Below are positions 17,516 through 25,169 of a stretch of DNA of 39,430 nucleotides, piece after piece. The number at the start of each line of letters is the position of its first letter. The stretch's first letter is position 1. The position numbers and the translations under genes are program-made. The stretch is from Hyphomicrobiales bacterium (lineage in GTDB: Bacteria > Pseudomonadota > Alphaproteobacteria > Rhizobiales > Beijerinckiaceae), in contig QHBR01000269.1 of NCBI GenBank assembly GCA_003244015.1, forward strand, positions 1 through 39,430, written 5' to 3'. Under the pieces are notes generated by a model. It saw nothing but the letters and a program-made list of their open reading frames with translations. It did no database searches and was not told the DNA's origin.

Positions 17516-17770
17516 ATGAAGACCAATATCGTATCCGGTGCCACTCTCGCCGTTGCGGCGATCGCGCTTGCCATCGGCGGCCTGTCCCCCGTCCCGGCTT
17601 CCGCCAAGAAGGCGGCGATCGAGTGCATGGGTATCAACGCCTGCAAGGGCAAGAGCGCCTGTAAGACCGCGAACAACGCCTGCAAGGGTCAGAATGCCTG
17701 CAAGGGTCAGGGGTTCCTGCCGACGAAGTCAAAGGCCGCCTGCACCGCCAAGGGCGGCACCGTCGGCTGA
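17516..17770 (+). CDS. bufA: Bufferin precursor (BufA2-like), Cys-rich secreted copper-binding RiPP
   Basis: An 84-residue protein with a signal peptide (1-30, ending ASA|KK). The mature part has six cysteines (37, 43, 49, 56, 62, 76); four lie in regularly spaced A-C-K repeats in the stretch INACKGKSACK / NNACKGQNACKGQGF. This matches bufferin-type metallophores, whose core cysteines are converted to thiooxazoles by an MNIO enzyme, after which the exported peptide binds copper in the periplasm (established for Caulobacter bufferins). The adjacent DUF692 and DUF2063 genes support the call. GGAGGAG (17503-17509) precedes the ATG. BufA2 type rather than DUF2282 (BufA1) is judged from the ACKGQ pattern. 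Confidence 0.88.
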   Translation: MKTNIVSGATLAVAAIALAIGGLSPVPASAKKAAIECMGINACKGKSACKTANNACKGQNACKGQGFLPTKSKAACTAKGGTVG

Positions 17771-17780
17771 TCCATTTCGA

Positions 17781-17810
17781 AGACAGGCGGATTGCTTGAT
17801 CCGCCTGTCT
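17781..17810 (+). terminator. Hairpin between bufA and bufB
   Basis: A perfect 12-bp stem (agacaggcggat / atccgcctgtct) has a 6-base loop and starts 10 bp after the bufA stop. No strong T tract follows (ccttctcgg). It probably acts as a partial terminator or 3'-end stabiliser, keeping precursor mRNA above that of the modifying enzymes, as is usual for RiPP precursors. Confidence 0.6.
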
Positions 17811-17842
17811 CCTTCTCGGACGATGGCGAATAGGAGCAATCT

Positions 17843-18687
17843 ATGGAGCGGCCTTCCCCGCTGGGTTTCGGCCTCGGTCTGCGGCCGGTCTACTACCAGG
17901 ACATCCTTGAGAAGAACCCGAGGGTCGACTGGTTTGAAGTGATTTCCGAGAATTTCATGGTTCCCGGCGGCGGCCTCTTGCGATGCTCGAGCGGATTCGC
18001 AACACCTATCCAATCGTGATGCACGGCGTCTCGATGTCGATCGCTTCAACCGCGCCGCTCGATTTCGACTATCTCAGGGCGCTCAAGAGCCTCGCCAGCC
18101 GTTTTCAGCCGGCATGGATCTCGGATCATTTGTGCTGGACCGGCGTGCACGGCGTCAATCTGCACGACCTCCTGCCCGTTCCCTATACGTTGGAGGCGCT
18201 GGACCACGTCGTCGACCGCATAAGGCGGGTCCAGGATTTCCTCGGGCGCCGCCTCGCGATCGAGAACGTGTCCAGCTACGTGACGTTCGCCGAATCCGAG
18301 ATGGACGAATGGACGTTTATCCGCGAGTTGGCAGAGCGCGCCGATTGCTGGCTTTTGCTCGATGTCAACAACGTCTTCGGTTCGAGCTTCAATCATAGTT
18401 TCGATCAGGCAAGTTTTATCGGCGCCGTTCCGGCCGATCGCGTGGTCCAGTTGCATCTCGCGGGCCATTCGGAGGCGGGGACGCACAAGATCGATACGCA
18501 CGATCAGCCGATCTGCGAGGAAGTTTGGTCGCTCTATCATGAGGTCTGCCCACGGTTCGGATCGATCTCGACGATGATTGAGCGCGACGACAACTTTCCG
18601 CCGTTCGACGAACTCATGGCGGAACTCGATCGCGCGCGAGCGGTCGCTGCTTGCGCGAGAATCCCAGCGCAGGGGGCCGCGGCATGA
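17843..18687 (+). pseudogene. bufB: Bufferin-modifying MNIO enzyme (DUF692, BufB), frameshifted in this sequence
   Basis: Multinuclear non-heme iron oxidase that should modify the bufA cysteines. Translation from ATG 17843 (TAGGAG at 17831-17836) gives [20 protein letters not shown] and, later, [14 protein letters not shown]. It then loses frame at about 17970-17973 and stops at 18017. The rest is open in the +2 frame: MLERI, MHGVSMSIAS, SDHLCWT, IENVSSY, LLDVNNVFG, HLAGHSEAGTH, DTHDQP, MIERDDNFPP. Adding one C restores [10 protein letters not shown] and a protein of about 281 residues. Probable metal ligands are retained: His61, His96, Glu141, Asp174/Asn176, His205 and Glu247 (restored numbering). 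The defect is either real inactivation or a base missed in a GC-rich GGCGGCCGG run. An N-truncated product from ATG 17983 would lack the first barrel strand. Confidence 0.85.
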
Positions 18688-19460
18688 AGCTCGCCGAACT
18701 GCAAATGCGATTCCAGGCCGGAATAGTGGAAGACGATAACGCGATTCTCGCCTCGATCGCGGATTCGCGGAGGACGGATCGCGCGACCCTGTTTGAGGTC
18801 TATCACGACGCTTATCGCTTGCGTCTGGCGGAATTTTTGTCGAACGACTTTCCGGTTCTTCGGGTTCACATCGGCGAGGAAGCGTTCGGACGTCTTGTCG
18901 AAGACTATATCGAGTCGGCCCCGTCGCGTCAGCCGAACGCGCGATGGTACGGCACGCGCCTGCCCGATTTCATGCAAGAGACGGCGCCATGGCGAAGGAA
19001 CCGGAGCGCCATTGATCTGGCGCGGTTCGAGCGCGCGCTGTCCGATGCCTTCGATGCCCCCGATGCTCCGATAAGCACTATCGATGCCTTGCGGGAAATC
19101 TGCGATGAAGACTGGCCGCGCCTCGCCTTCGAATTCCACCCGAGCGTCAGAATTCTCGATCTCGAAAACGGAACCGCGCAGATCTATGCGGCTCTCGCCG
19201 AGGAAGAAGAGGCGCCGGCCACCCAGCAAGGCGAGGAAGCGTTCATCTTCTGGCGCACCGATGGCCAGTCCTTCTATCGCCCTGTCGCGGACGACGAACG
19301 CATGGCGATGATGGAGGCAAGACGGGGCAAGATTTTCGGAGATATTTGCGCGCTTCTCGTTTTCCAGCGGAACGACACGGGCGTGACGCAGCGGGTCGCC
19401 GGCTTCCTCTCGCAATGGTTCGCCGACGGGCTCGTCACGCGATTGTCGCTCTCGGATTGA
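18684..19460 (+). CDS. bufC: Bufferin maturation partner protein (DUF2063, BufC)
   Basis: 258 residues. The N-terminal about 95 residues form the DUF2063 domain (KLAELQMRFQAGIV, FEVYHDAYRLRLAEFLSNDF, PVLRVHIGEEAFGRLVEDYI). It is annotated as putative DNA-binding in databases, but in MNIO systems it is now viewed as a precursor-recognition partner. The C-terminal half contains WPRLAFEFHPSVRILDL and FWRTDGQSFYRPV. The start ATG overlaps the bufB stop (ATGA), showing translational coupling. The gene is intact although bufB is broken. Confidence 0.9.
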   Translation: MKLAELQMRFQAGIVEDDNAILASIADSRRTDRATLFEVYHDAYRLRLAEFLSNDFPVLRVHIGEEAFGRLVEDYIESAPSRQPNARWYGTRLPDFMQETAPWRRNRSAIDLARFERALSDAFDAPDAPISTIDALREICDEDWPRLAFEFHPSVRILDLENGTAQIYAALAEEEEAPATQQGEEAFIFWRTDGQSFYRPVADDERMAMMEARRGKIFGDICALLVFQRNDTGVTQRVAGFLSQWFADGLVTRLSLSD

Positions 19461-19570
19461 AGCACTCTCACCGGCAGTTCCAACTCGTTGCTCGGCCGGC
19501 CCCATCGGCGTTTGGCGTCTTGCGGACCAGCGAATGGCGTGCAAAGTCCTTTGCGCACGAGGTTAATGAG

Positions 19571-21058
19571 ATGAAAGCGATGGACGTCGATGCAACCGTT
19601 CTCGCGCGGCGCGCGAAAATTGTCGCCGCCTTGCGAAGCATTGTTCCCGGCGAAGGCGTCATCGAGCAAGAGACCGGCCGGCGGCCTTACGAAAGCGACG
19701 GCCTGACCGCTTACCGGGCCTTGCCCATGGTCGTCGTTTTGCCAGACAGCGTCGCGCAACTGCGCGCCGTGCTCGCCTATTGTTACGCGCACAATGTGAA
19801 GGTCGTTCCGCGCGGCGCCGGAACCTCGCTCTCTGGCGGCGCCCTGCCGCTCGAAGACGGCGTTTTGCTTTCGATGATGAAATTCAACAAGGTCAAGGAG
19901 ATCGATTTCGACAACCGCTTTGCCGTCGTCGAGCCTGGCGTCACCAATCTCGCGATTACCCGGGCGGTCGAGGCGCAAGGCTTTTATTATGCGCCTGATC
20001 CCTCCTCGCAAATCGCGTGCTCGATCGGCGGCAATGTCGCGGAAAATTCGGGCGGCGTGCACTGCCTCAAATACGGCCTCACCACCAATAATGTCCTGGG
20101 CTGCGAGATGGTGCTGATGACCGGCGAGGTCATAAGGCTCGGCGGACGCCATCTCGACCAAGCGGGCTACGATCTGCTCGCTCTTGTCATCGGCTCGGAG
20201 GGAATGCTCGGCGTCGTGACCGAGGTAACGGTACGCATTTTGCGCGCGCCAGAATCTGCCCGCGCCTTGCTGATTGCATTCGACTCCAGCGAATCGGCGG
20301 GGGCCTGCGTCGCCGGCATTATCGCAGCCGGCATTATTCCGGGCGGCATGGAAATGATGGACAAGCCCGCGATCCAGGCGGCGGAAGATTTTGTCCATGT
20401 CGGCTATCCGCGCGAGGCTGAGGCGCTGTTGATCGTCGAGCTCGACGGCCCTCCGGTCGAAGTAGATCATCTCGTTTCGCTCGTCGAGAAGATCGCTCTC
20501 GCCCATGGCGTTTCAAACTGCCGGATTTCCGCCTCCGAGGCCGAGCGCCACGCGTTCTGGGCCGGACGCAAGGCGGCTTTCCCGGCGGTCGGCCGCCTCT
20601 CGCCCGATTATTATTGCATGGACGGCACGATCCCGCGCAAGCAATTGGCAAAAGTTCTCACAGGGATCCGGGAATTATCGGAGCGCCATGGCTTGCGCGT
20701 CGCCAATGTCTTTCACGCGGGCGACGGTAATTTGCATCCTTTGATCCTCTATGACGCCAACAATCCCAGCGAACTTTTACGTGCGGAAGAATTTGGCGCG
20801 GATATTTTGCGGCTTTGTGTGAAGCATGGCGGCGTGTTGACCGGCGAGCATGGCGTCGGCGTCGAGAAACGCGACCTGATGCCAGAAATGTTCAACGACA
20901 TCGATCTCGCCCAGCAAATCAACGTCAAATGCGCGTTTGATGCAAAGCAACTCCTTAATCCTGGAAAAGTCTTTCCGACGCTCCATCGCTGCGCGGAGCT
21001 AGGCCAGATGCATGTGCATGGCGGGCAATTGCGGTTCCCGGATATTCCGAGGTTTTAG
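19571..21058 (+). CDS. glcD: FAD-binding oxidase, glycolate oxidase subunit GlcD-like
   Basis: A 495-residue flavoprotein of the FAD_binding_4/FAD-oxidase_C type. The PCMH FAD domain (about 50-230) has PRGAGTSLSGGALP and PDPSSQIACSIGGNVAENSG. The C-terminal domain ends with the signature GVLTGEHGVGVEKRDLM. The family oxidises glycolate or D-lactate, donating electrons through partner subunits GlcE and GlcF. Neither partner lies downstream: a palindrome, a small membrane gene and an IS110 fossil follow. It may work alone as a D-2-hydroxyacid dehydrogenase, or the partners may be elsewhere. The start ATG 19571 is where family similarity begins. Confidence 0.9.
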   Translation: MKAMDVDATVLARRAKIVAALRSIVPGEGVIEQETGRRPYESDGLTAYRALPMVVVLPDSVAQLRAVLAYCYAHNVKVVPRGAGTSLSGGALPLEDGVLLSMMKFNKVKEIDFDNRFAVVEPGVTNLAITRAVEAQGFYYAPDPSSQIACSIGGNVAENSGGVHCLKYGLTTNNVLGCEMVLMTGEVIRLGGRHLDQAGYDLLALVIGSEGMLGVVTEVTVRILRAPESARALLIAFDSSESAGACVAGIIAAGIIPGGMEMMDKPAIQAAEDFVHVGYPREAEALLIVELDGPPVEVDHLVSLVEKIALAHGVSNCRISASEAERHAFWAGRKAAFPAVGRLSPDYYCMDGTIPRKQLAKVLTGIRELSERHGLRVANVFHAGDGNLHPLILYDANNPSELLRAEEFGADILRLCVKHGGVLTGEHGVGVEKRDLMPEMFNDIDLAQQINVKCAFDAKQLLNPGKVFPTLHRCAELGQMHVHGGQLRFPDIPRF

Positions 21059-21071
21059 CCGTGTGTTGTCG

Positions 21072-21121
21072 CGCCGATCGTACCAAAACGTTTCACGTGA
21101 AACGTTTTGGTACGATCGGCG
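21072..21121. promoter_or_regulatory. parS: 50-bp perfect palindrome centred on a parS-like ParB binding site
   Basis: A perfect inverted repeat with 25-base arms and no loop begins 14 bp after the glcD stop. Its centre (21089-21104) reads CGTTTCACGTGAAACG, which matches the 16-bp parS consensus TGTTTCACGTGAAACA at the inner 14 positions. parS nucleates ParB spreading for chromosome or plasmid segregation. In alphaproteobacteria parS sites cluster near the replication origin. No parAB gene is in the window, and I saw no second site with this core. The palindrome may also form a transcription stop for glcD, but no T tract follows. Confidence 0.75.
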
Positions 21122-21335
21122 GACGGGGCAAATATACTTTCGCAAGGCGGCGGCGAAGTGCGGCGCGGGGATTTGGAGCGAGCGAAATAATGCGCTAGTA
21201 TCTAACTTTCGTCCTGGTATTTTTTAAAAATTTTCTTTCCGGCTAGACCAGAACCGAGCCTGCGCGGCGGTTAGTTGTTGGCAAGCGCGAGGCATGTCCG
21301 GGATTGGGATGATGCAACGATGAGGAGGAATGACG

Positions 21336-21476
21336 ATGGACCGGATCTTGTTGATCGGCGGGGCAATGGTCGCGGTTGGGATTGCATTGGCGGCGGTTTT
21401 TATGCTCGTCGCCCGTCATGGAGCGACATTCGAGATGCTCGAAGATAGCGTTGTGCGCTGGATCGGGAAGGTGTGA
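21336..21476 (+). CDS. Small membrane protein of 46 residues
   Basis: The ORF reads MDRILLIGGAMVAVGIALAA, then VFMLVARHGATFEMLEDSVV and RWIGKV. One N-terminal hydrophobic helix of about 20 residues is followed by a short charged tail. A strong Shine-Dalgarno sequence (gaggagg, 21323-21329) with 6-7 base spacing supports translation. No family is recognised and there are no clear operon partners: glcD ends about 280 bp upstream and an IS110 fossil follows on the other strand. Confidence 0.6.
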   Translation: MDRILLIGGAMVAVGIALAAVFMLVARHGATFEMLEDSVVRWIGKV

Positions 21477-21492
21477 GCGACTGTCGTTCTGG

Positions 21493-21980
21493 TCAACCGA
21501 TTTGCCATGCTGATTTCGTTCGAACAAAAGCGTTGAGGATTGTCAGGAGCTGACGGAGGCAGGCGATGATGGCGACCTTTTTTGGCGTGCCGCGCTGGAC
21601 AAGGCGCTGATAGGTTTTTTAACCACGGGGTTGTGCCGGATTGCGACGAGGCCCGCCATGGACAGGAAGTTGCGGACGGAAGTTCTTCCGCCTGCGAGCA
21701 TTCGGCGGCCGCGCCATGCGCCGGAATCGCAATTGAACGGCGCGACGCCGACAAGGGCAGCGAGTTTTCGGCAGTCGAGGCCGCAAAGTTCCGGCAGATC
21801 GGCGATGCGGGTTCTGGCGGCAACGGGACCTACGCCTGGCACGGAGGTGAGGAGGTCTTCCGCCTCGCGCCAGGCGGGCGAGGCGCGCACGCCCGCGGCG
21901 ACGTCGGCGAGTTCCTTTTCGAGGAAGGCGACATGGCGGCTCCCTTCGAGCCGTTTCGCAGAGATGCCGCATCCTGTGAT
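21493..21980 (-). pseudogene. IS110-family transposase, decayed C-terminal remnant
   Basis: The Transposase_20 (helix-hairpin-helix) region is clear: LLTSVPGVGPVAARTRIADL, CRKLAALVGVAPFNCDSG, WRGRRMLAGGRTSVRN and LSMAGLVAIRHNPV. After VVKK the frame shifts; the continuation YQRLVQRGTPKKVAIIACLR, QLLTILNAFVRTKSAWQIG lies in another frame and ends at 21493-21495. Upstream, HVAFLEKELADVAAGVRASP is readable to about 21960, preceded by a stop. The N-terminal DEDD catalytic domain is missing, so this is a fossil. Confidence 0.85.
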
Positions 21981-22395
21981 TGTTTAACGGTTCCAGGGTT
22001 CGGCGGCCCGAGCAACAGCTGTTCCAGCAAGATACGCCCCATACGCTTTGGAGCGAAAATTATAGGAGAGCATCGTGCGGGAAATCCGCAGGCTACGTTC
22101 GACGTGGCGGGGGCTAAAAACGGGCCGTGGTCGAGATGACGTGACACTCGCAAACGAAAGAGCGAGACAACGGGAACATGAACTTCGATCCAAACCGGCG
22201 CACCAGCCCTCGACCCTAGCGGAAGGCCGGCACCGTTGGCGCATTGCCATTCAGAGCTACGCGTACTTCAAGGAGAAGGTAAAAGCATCAATGCTTTTTT
22301 TGCCGCGCAACGCTCAAAAAATCCGCTCATTCAGCCACAAGAACACGCTCAAATACACCGCCTGAAATGCCTATCGACTATGAGCTGATTAATAC
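21981..22395. other. Gene-free stretch
   Basis: About 415 bp between the IS110 fossil and aqpZ. Short open frames here show no family resemblance and no good start signals. It may hold further decayed IS110 sequence, which I could not support. Confidence 0.5.
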
Positions 22396-23079
22396 TTACT
22401 CGGGCTTGCGGAATAAGGCCCTGCCCACGATACCGGCCACCACGGCGCCAGAGACCGGCGCCAGCCAAAAGAACCAAAGCTGATCGACATATGCTTTGCC
22501 GGCGAAGATCGCCGGTCTGGTGCTGCGCGCGGGATTGACCGAGCCGTTGGTGACCGGAATGGCTATGAGGAGAACGAGGGTCAAGGTGAGCCCGATCGCG
22601 AGCGGCGCGAAGCCCGCCGACGTTGCCCCCAGAACGACCAGCACAAAAAAGAAAGTAAGAAGAGTCTCGATGATGGCGCAGGAAAGAAGATTGTATTGAC
22701 CGGGGCTCAAATCGCCGTAGCCGTTCGAGGCGAAACCGCCAAGCACAAAACCCGGGTCGCCTTCCGCCACGATTTTGAGCACCGCCGCGGCGGCGATCGC
22801 CCCGGTAACCTGGAAAACGATGTAAGGAATGACATCGCTGAATGGAACCCGGTTTCCGGCCCATAGGCCTATCGTGATTGCCGGGTTGAAGTGAGCGCCG
22901 GAAATATGCCCGACCGCATAGGCCATCGTCACCACGGTGAGGCCGAAGGCCAGCGCGACGCCGAGAAAGCCTATTCCGAATTGAGGATAGGCGGCGGCGA
23001 TGACCGCGCTGCCGCAGCCGCCGAAGGTTAGCCAAAAAGTACCGAGAAATTCAGCGACCGCGCGCTTGCCAAGATTCAT
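22396..23079 (-). CDS. aqpZ: Aquaporin Z
   Basis: A 227-residue MIP-family water channel with six transmembrane helices and both half-helix NPA motifs: GAHFNPAIT (Asn65) and GSVNPARS (Asn182), with the selectivity-filter Arg185 after the second. The [13 protein letters not shown] and [13 protein letters not shown] segments are closely AqpZ-like rather than glycerol-facilitator-like. The inner-membrane protein allows rapid water flux. The ATG at 23079 is preceded by GGAGGATTTACCC, a good ribosome site; upstream in-frame sequence is not conserved. Confidence 0.95.
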   Translation of the reverse strand: MNLGKRAVAEFLGTFWLTFGGCGSAVIAAAYPQFGIGFLGVALAFGLTVVTMAYAVGHISGAHFNPAITIGLWAGNRVPFSDVIPYIVFQVTGAIAAAAVLKIVAEGDPGFVLGGFASNGYGDLSPGQYNLLSCAIIETLLTFFFVLVVLGATSAGFAPLAIGLTLTLVLLIAIPVTNGSVNPARSTRPAIFAGKAYVDQLWFFWLAPVSGAVVAGIVGRALFRKPE

Positions 23080-23387
23080 TGGGTAAATCCTCCATCTGGG
23101 ACGAATATCCAGGACGAAAACGTTTTGCCGCTGCGAAAGACGACGGCCGCCTTGGACGGGCTTGGCGTCATGAATGCGGCCGCCCCCGGCCGGGCGGCGA
23201 TCATTTTCTCCTTCGCAATGGGGGCAGCGGCCTGGGTTATTCATCTCCCTCTTTCGCGCCCGTGCCAGCCGCTTAAGCTGACGCATTTTTATAGCCGTTT
23301 TCATTTCGCTCGTCGAGCCTGTCTTGAGCGCGGCAAAGAAAAAATCGGGTGCGCCGCGATTTTGCTCCCATTCGCGGGGTTTTTTAT
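23080..23387. other. Intergenic region between aqpZ and the MltB-type gene
   Basis: 308 bp with no supported gene. It should hold the aqpZ promoter and the transglycosylase terminator. A run of six T (about 23378-23383) follows a GC-rich segment, but lies on the wrong strand to end the transglycosylase. Confidence 0.45.
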
Positions 23388-24194
23388 TTACTCGCTGCCG
23401 GCGAGCCTCGTCGAGAAATAGGCAATCGTCCGCGCATAGACGTCGGCCTTGTTCCATTCCTTGATGACGGCGAAATTGGCCGATCCCGGGGTCCACGCAC
23501 CGCCACGTTGCCAGCCATAACTGCGAAGGAAATTAGCGGTCGAGGCCAAAACGTCGGGCGCGCTATGAATGAGATCGCGGCGGCCGTTGCCGTCGAAGTC
23601 GACCGCAAATTTAAGATAGGACGAAGGCATGAATTGGGTCTGGCCGACTTCGCCGGCCCACGCGCCGCGCGTGCTTTGCGACAGGTCGCCGCGCTGAACG
23701 AGCCGCAAGGCGTCCATGAGTTCCGTCTGGAACATGTCGGAGCGGCGGCAATCGTAGGCAAGCGTCGCCAGCGCACGTAACGTCGGCGTGTTGCCGGAAA
23801 CCGCGCCGAAATCCGTCTCGAGCCCCCAGATCGCGACGATCACGGGGGCGGGCACGCCATAGGTCTGTTCGATCCGGGCAAAGGTCGCGGCGTATTGCTT
23901 CATTAAGCTCGCGCCCCGGCGAAGACGGTTGGCATTTACCATGCGGCTCGCGAATTGCTCGAAACTCTGCCGGAAGACACGTTGGCCATGATCCTTCGCG
24001 ACGATCCCCGGATCGTAGGCGACGCCATCGAGCGCCCCGATCGCCGATGGAGAAATGCCGCTAGCCGCGGCCTCCCTCTTGAAGCTCGCGAGCCAAGCGT
24101 CGAATCCCGCCGGATCGCGGCAGGTTGCGGCTTCAACGGGAGCAAGCCACAGGAAGCAAACGATCAAACCCAAAAAGCGTATAATCGATCGCAT
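23388..24194 (-). CDS. Lytic murein transglycosylase, MltB family
   Basis: A 268-residue periplasmic enzyme with signal peptide 1-22 (LAPVEA|AT) and an SLT_2 domain. The catalytic Glu126 lies in [34 protein letters not shown] followed by DGNGRRDLI is the family's glycan-binding segment, and WQRGGAW and [13 protein letters not shown] complete the fold. It cleaves the MurNAc-GlcNAc bond of peptidoglycan with formation of 1,6-anhydro-MurNAc. There is no C-terminal peptidoglycan-binding domain, and no lipobox is obvious, so a soluble periplasmic form is likely. Confidence 0.93.
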   Translation of the reverse strand: MRSIIRFLGLIVCFLWLAPVEAATCRDPAGFDAWLASFKREAAASGISPSAIGALDGVAYDPGIVAKDHGQRVFRQSFEQFASRMVNANRLRRGASLMKQYAATFARIEQTYGVPAPVIVAIWGLETDFGAVSGNTPTLRALATLAYDCRRSDMFQTELMDALRLVQRGDLSQSTRGAWAGEVGQTQFMPSSYLKFAVDFDGNGRRDLIHSAPDVLASTANFLRSYGWQRGGAWTPGSANFAVIKEWNKADVYARTIAYFSTRLAGSE

Positions 24195-24585
24195 GAAAAC
24201 GACTCCAGCTGAAAAGCAAGAAGGACTATTCCTCGGGACGACGCCTGCGCAAGATTGCGGGCAGCGCTCGCGAGAGGTGCCGGCGCCCGATTTCGTTCAA
24301 GGCGGGCACGATCCCATCGTTAGCATGGGTGATTTGGTATTTGAACAGGGCTCTTGTGGGTTGCCCAGGATGATTTGATGAATAGCTCGAACTGCTTGAA
24401 CTAACTGGAATATTCTGATTCGAATAAGGTTTTCTGATGCGGCGAGGCCTTGGCGATGCAATTGCAGACGATTTTGCGGGCTTGTTCGCGGCCCGCGCGG
24501 CAAAACGGGGACGCGCTGTCGATAGCTAATTAAGTTGGCCGGTTTTGGTAGCACATCATATGTCCGCTTCTTCTGTTTTTGTTCT
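24195..24585. other. Gene-free stretch beside the ISNCY fossil
   Basis: About 390 bp with only weak, unsupported open frames. It may be further IS-derived sequence; nothing could be recognised. Confidence 0.4.
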
Positions 24586-24633
24586 CCTGTGGGAATGTGG
24601 TCAAGGCTCTTGCCTTGTCCACATTTCCACAGG
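24586..24633. repeat. 22-bp inverted repeat at the 3' side of the ISNCY fossil
   Basis: The arms cctgtgggaatgtggtcaaggc and its near reverse complement (2 mismatches) are separated by four bases. It lies just beyond the last recognisable codons of the decayed ISNCY transposase. Sequence of the type tgtggaaatgtgg-caagg accompanies the ends of this IS group as I recall, so this may be the element's end or its terminator. Confidence 0.6.
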
Positions 24634-24639
24634 CCGGCC

Positions 24640-25062
24640 GCCGAGCGGATTCAAGCGGCTTTTCGTTCTGGCGCCGGGACGCCTGTTTTGTCGTAGCGCC
24701 CAAGGCATCGCGGCCCGTGGAAAACGGCGGAGTCTCCGCAAGGATATTGGCGCACCTTCACCCGCGCCTTGACGAACTGGGCGCGCAGCGGGCTTGTCCC
24801 AGATTTGCAGCTTGAGCCGGTTGAACGGCACGCAATTGCCGTTGCCGGCCTGCCGCTCCCCCTGAACGCATAAAATCTAAGCCAGATCGACGCCGGGGAT
24901 CGCCACGAAGGCCGAGCCCGCCTGCGCGGCCGCAACCGCGAATTTTGCATTATGCGCCGGAATATAGACCTCGCGCAGGAACAAGTTCGCCGCCTCGACC
25001 GTGACGATTCCGTTGAGCGCCAGTTCCTTGACCAGCCGATCCTGCAAGGTCTGGGACACCCG
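24640..25062 (-). pseudogene. ISNCY-family transposase, decayed C-terminal remnant
   Basis: The reading resembles the end of ISNCY (IS1202-like) transposases: LQDRLVKELALNGIVTVEAA, NLFLREVYIPAHNAKFAVAA, GSAFVAIPGVDL. An in-frame stop follows, then ILCVQGERQAGNGNCVPFNR and LKLQI. A frameshift leads to FVKARVKVRQYPCGDSAVFH and GPRCLGRYD. The catalytic core is gone. It sits between the MltB-type gene and the polysaccharide cluster. Confidence 0.8.
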
Positions 25063-25094
25063 CGTCCTTTCGCCCGCGCGCCTAGCCCGCCGCT

Positions 25095-25126
25095 CGCATA
25101 GGGCGTCCTTGCGGACGCCCTATGCG
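25095..25126. terminator. Perfect 14-bp hairpin after the flippase gene
   Basis: The stem cgcatagggcgtcc / ggacgccctatgcg encloses loop ttgc. It lies 44 bp beyond the stop of the last polysaccharide-cluster gene on the minus strand. There is no T tract, so it may be a processing or Rho-assisted end, or a relic of the neighbouring IS. Confidence 0.55.
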
Positions 25127-25169
25127 GAGAGTAGGCCGCGATAGGCAGAAATCCAGGTCCATCGGTGAC

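Noticed and set aside
22100-22395. Open frames between the IS110 fossil and aqpZ
   Set aside because: No conserved motifs, no ribosome site and short length; probably non-coding.
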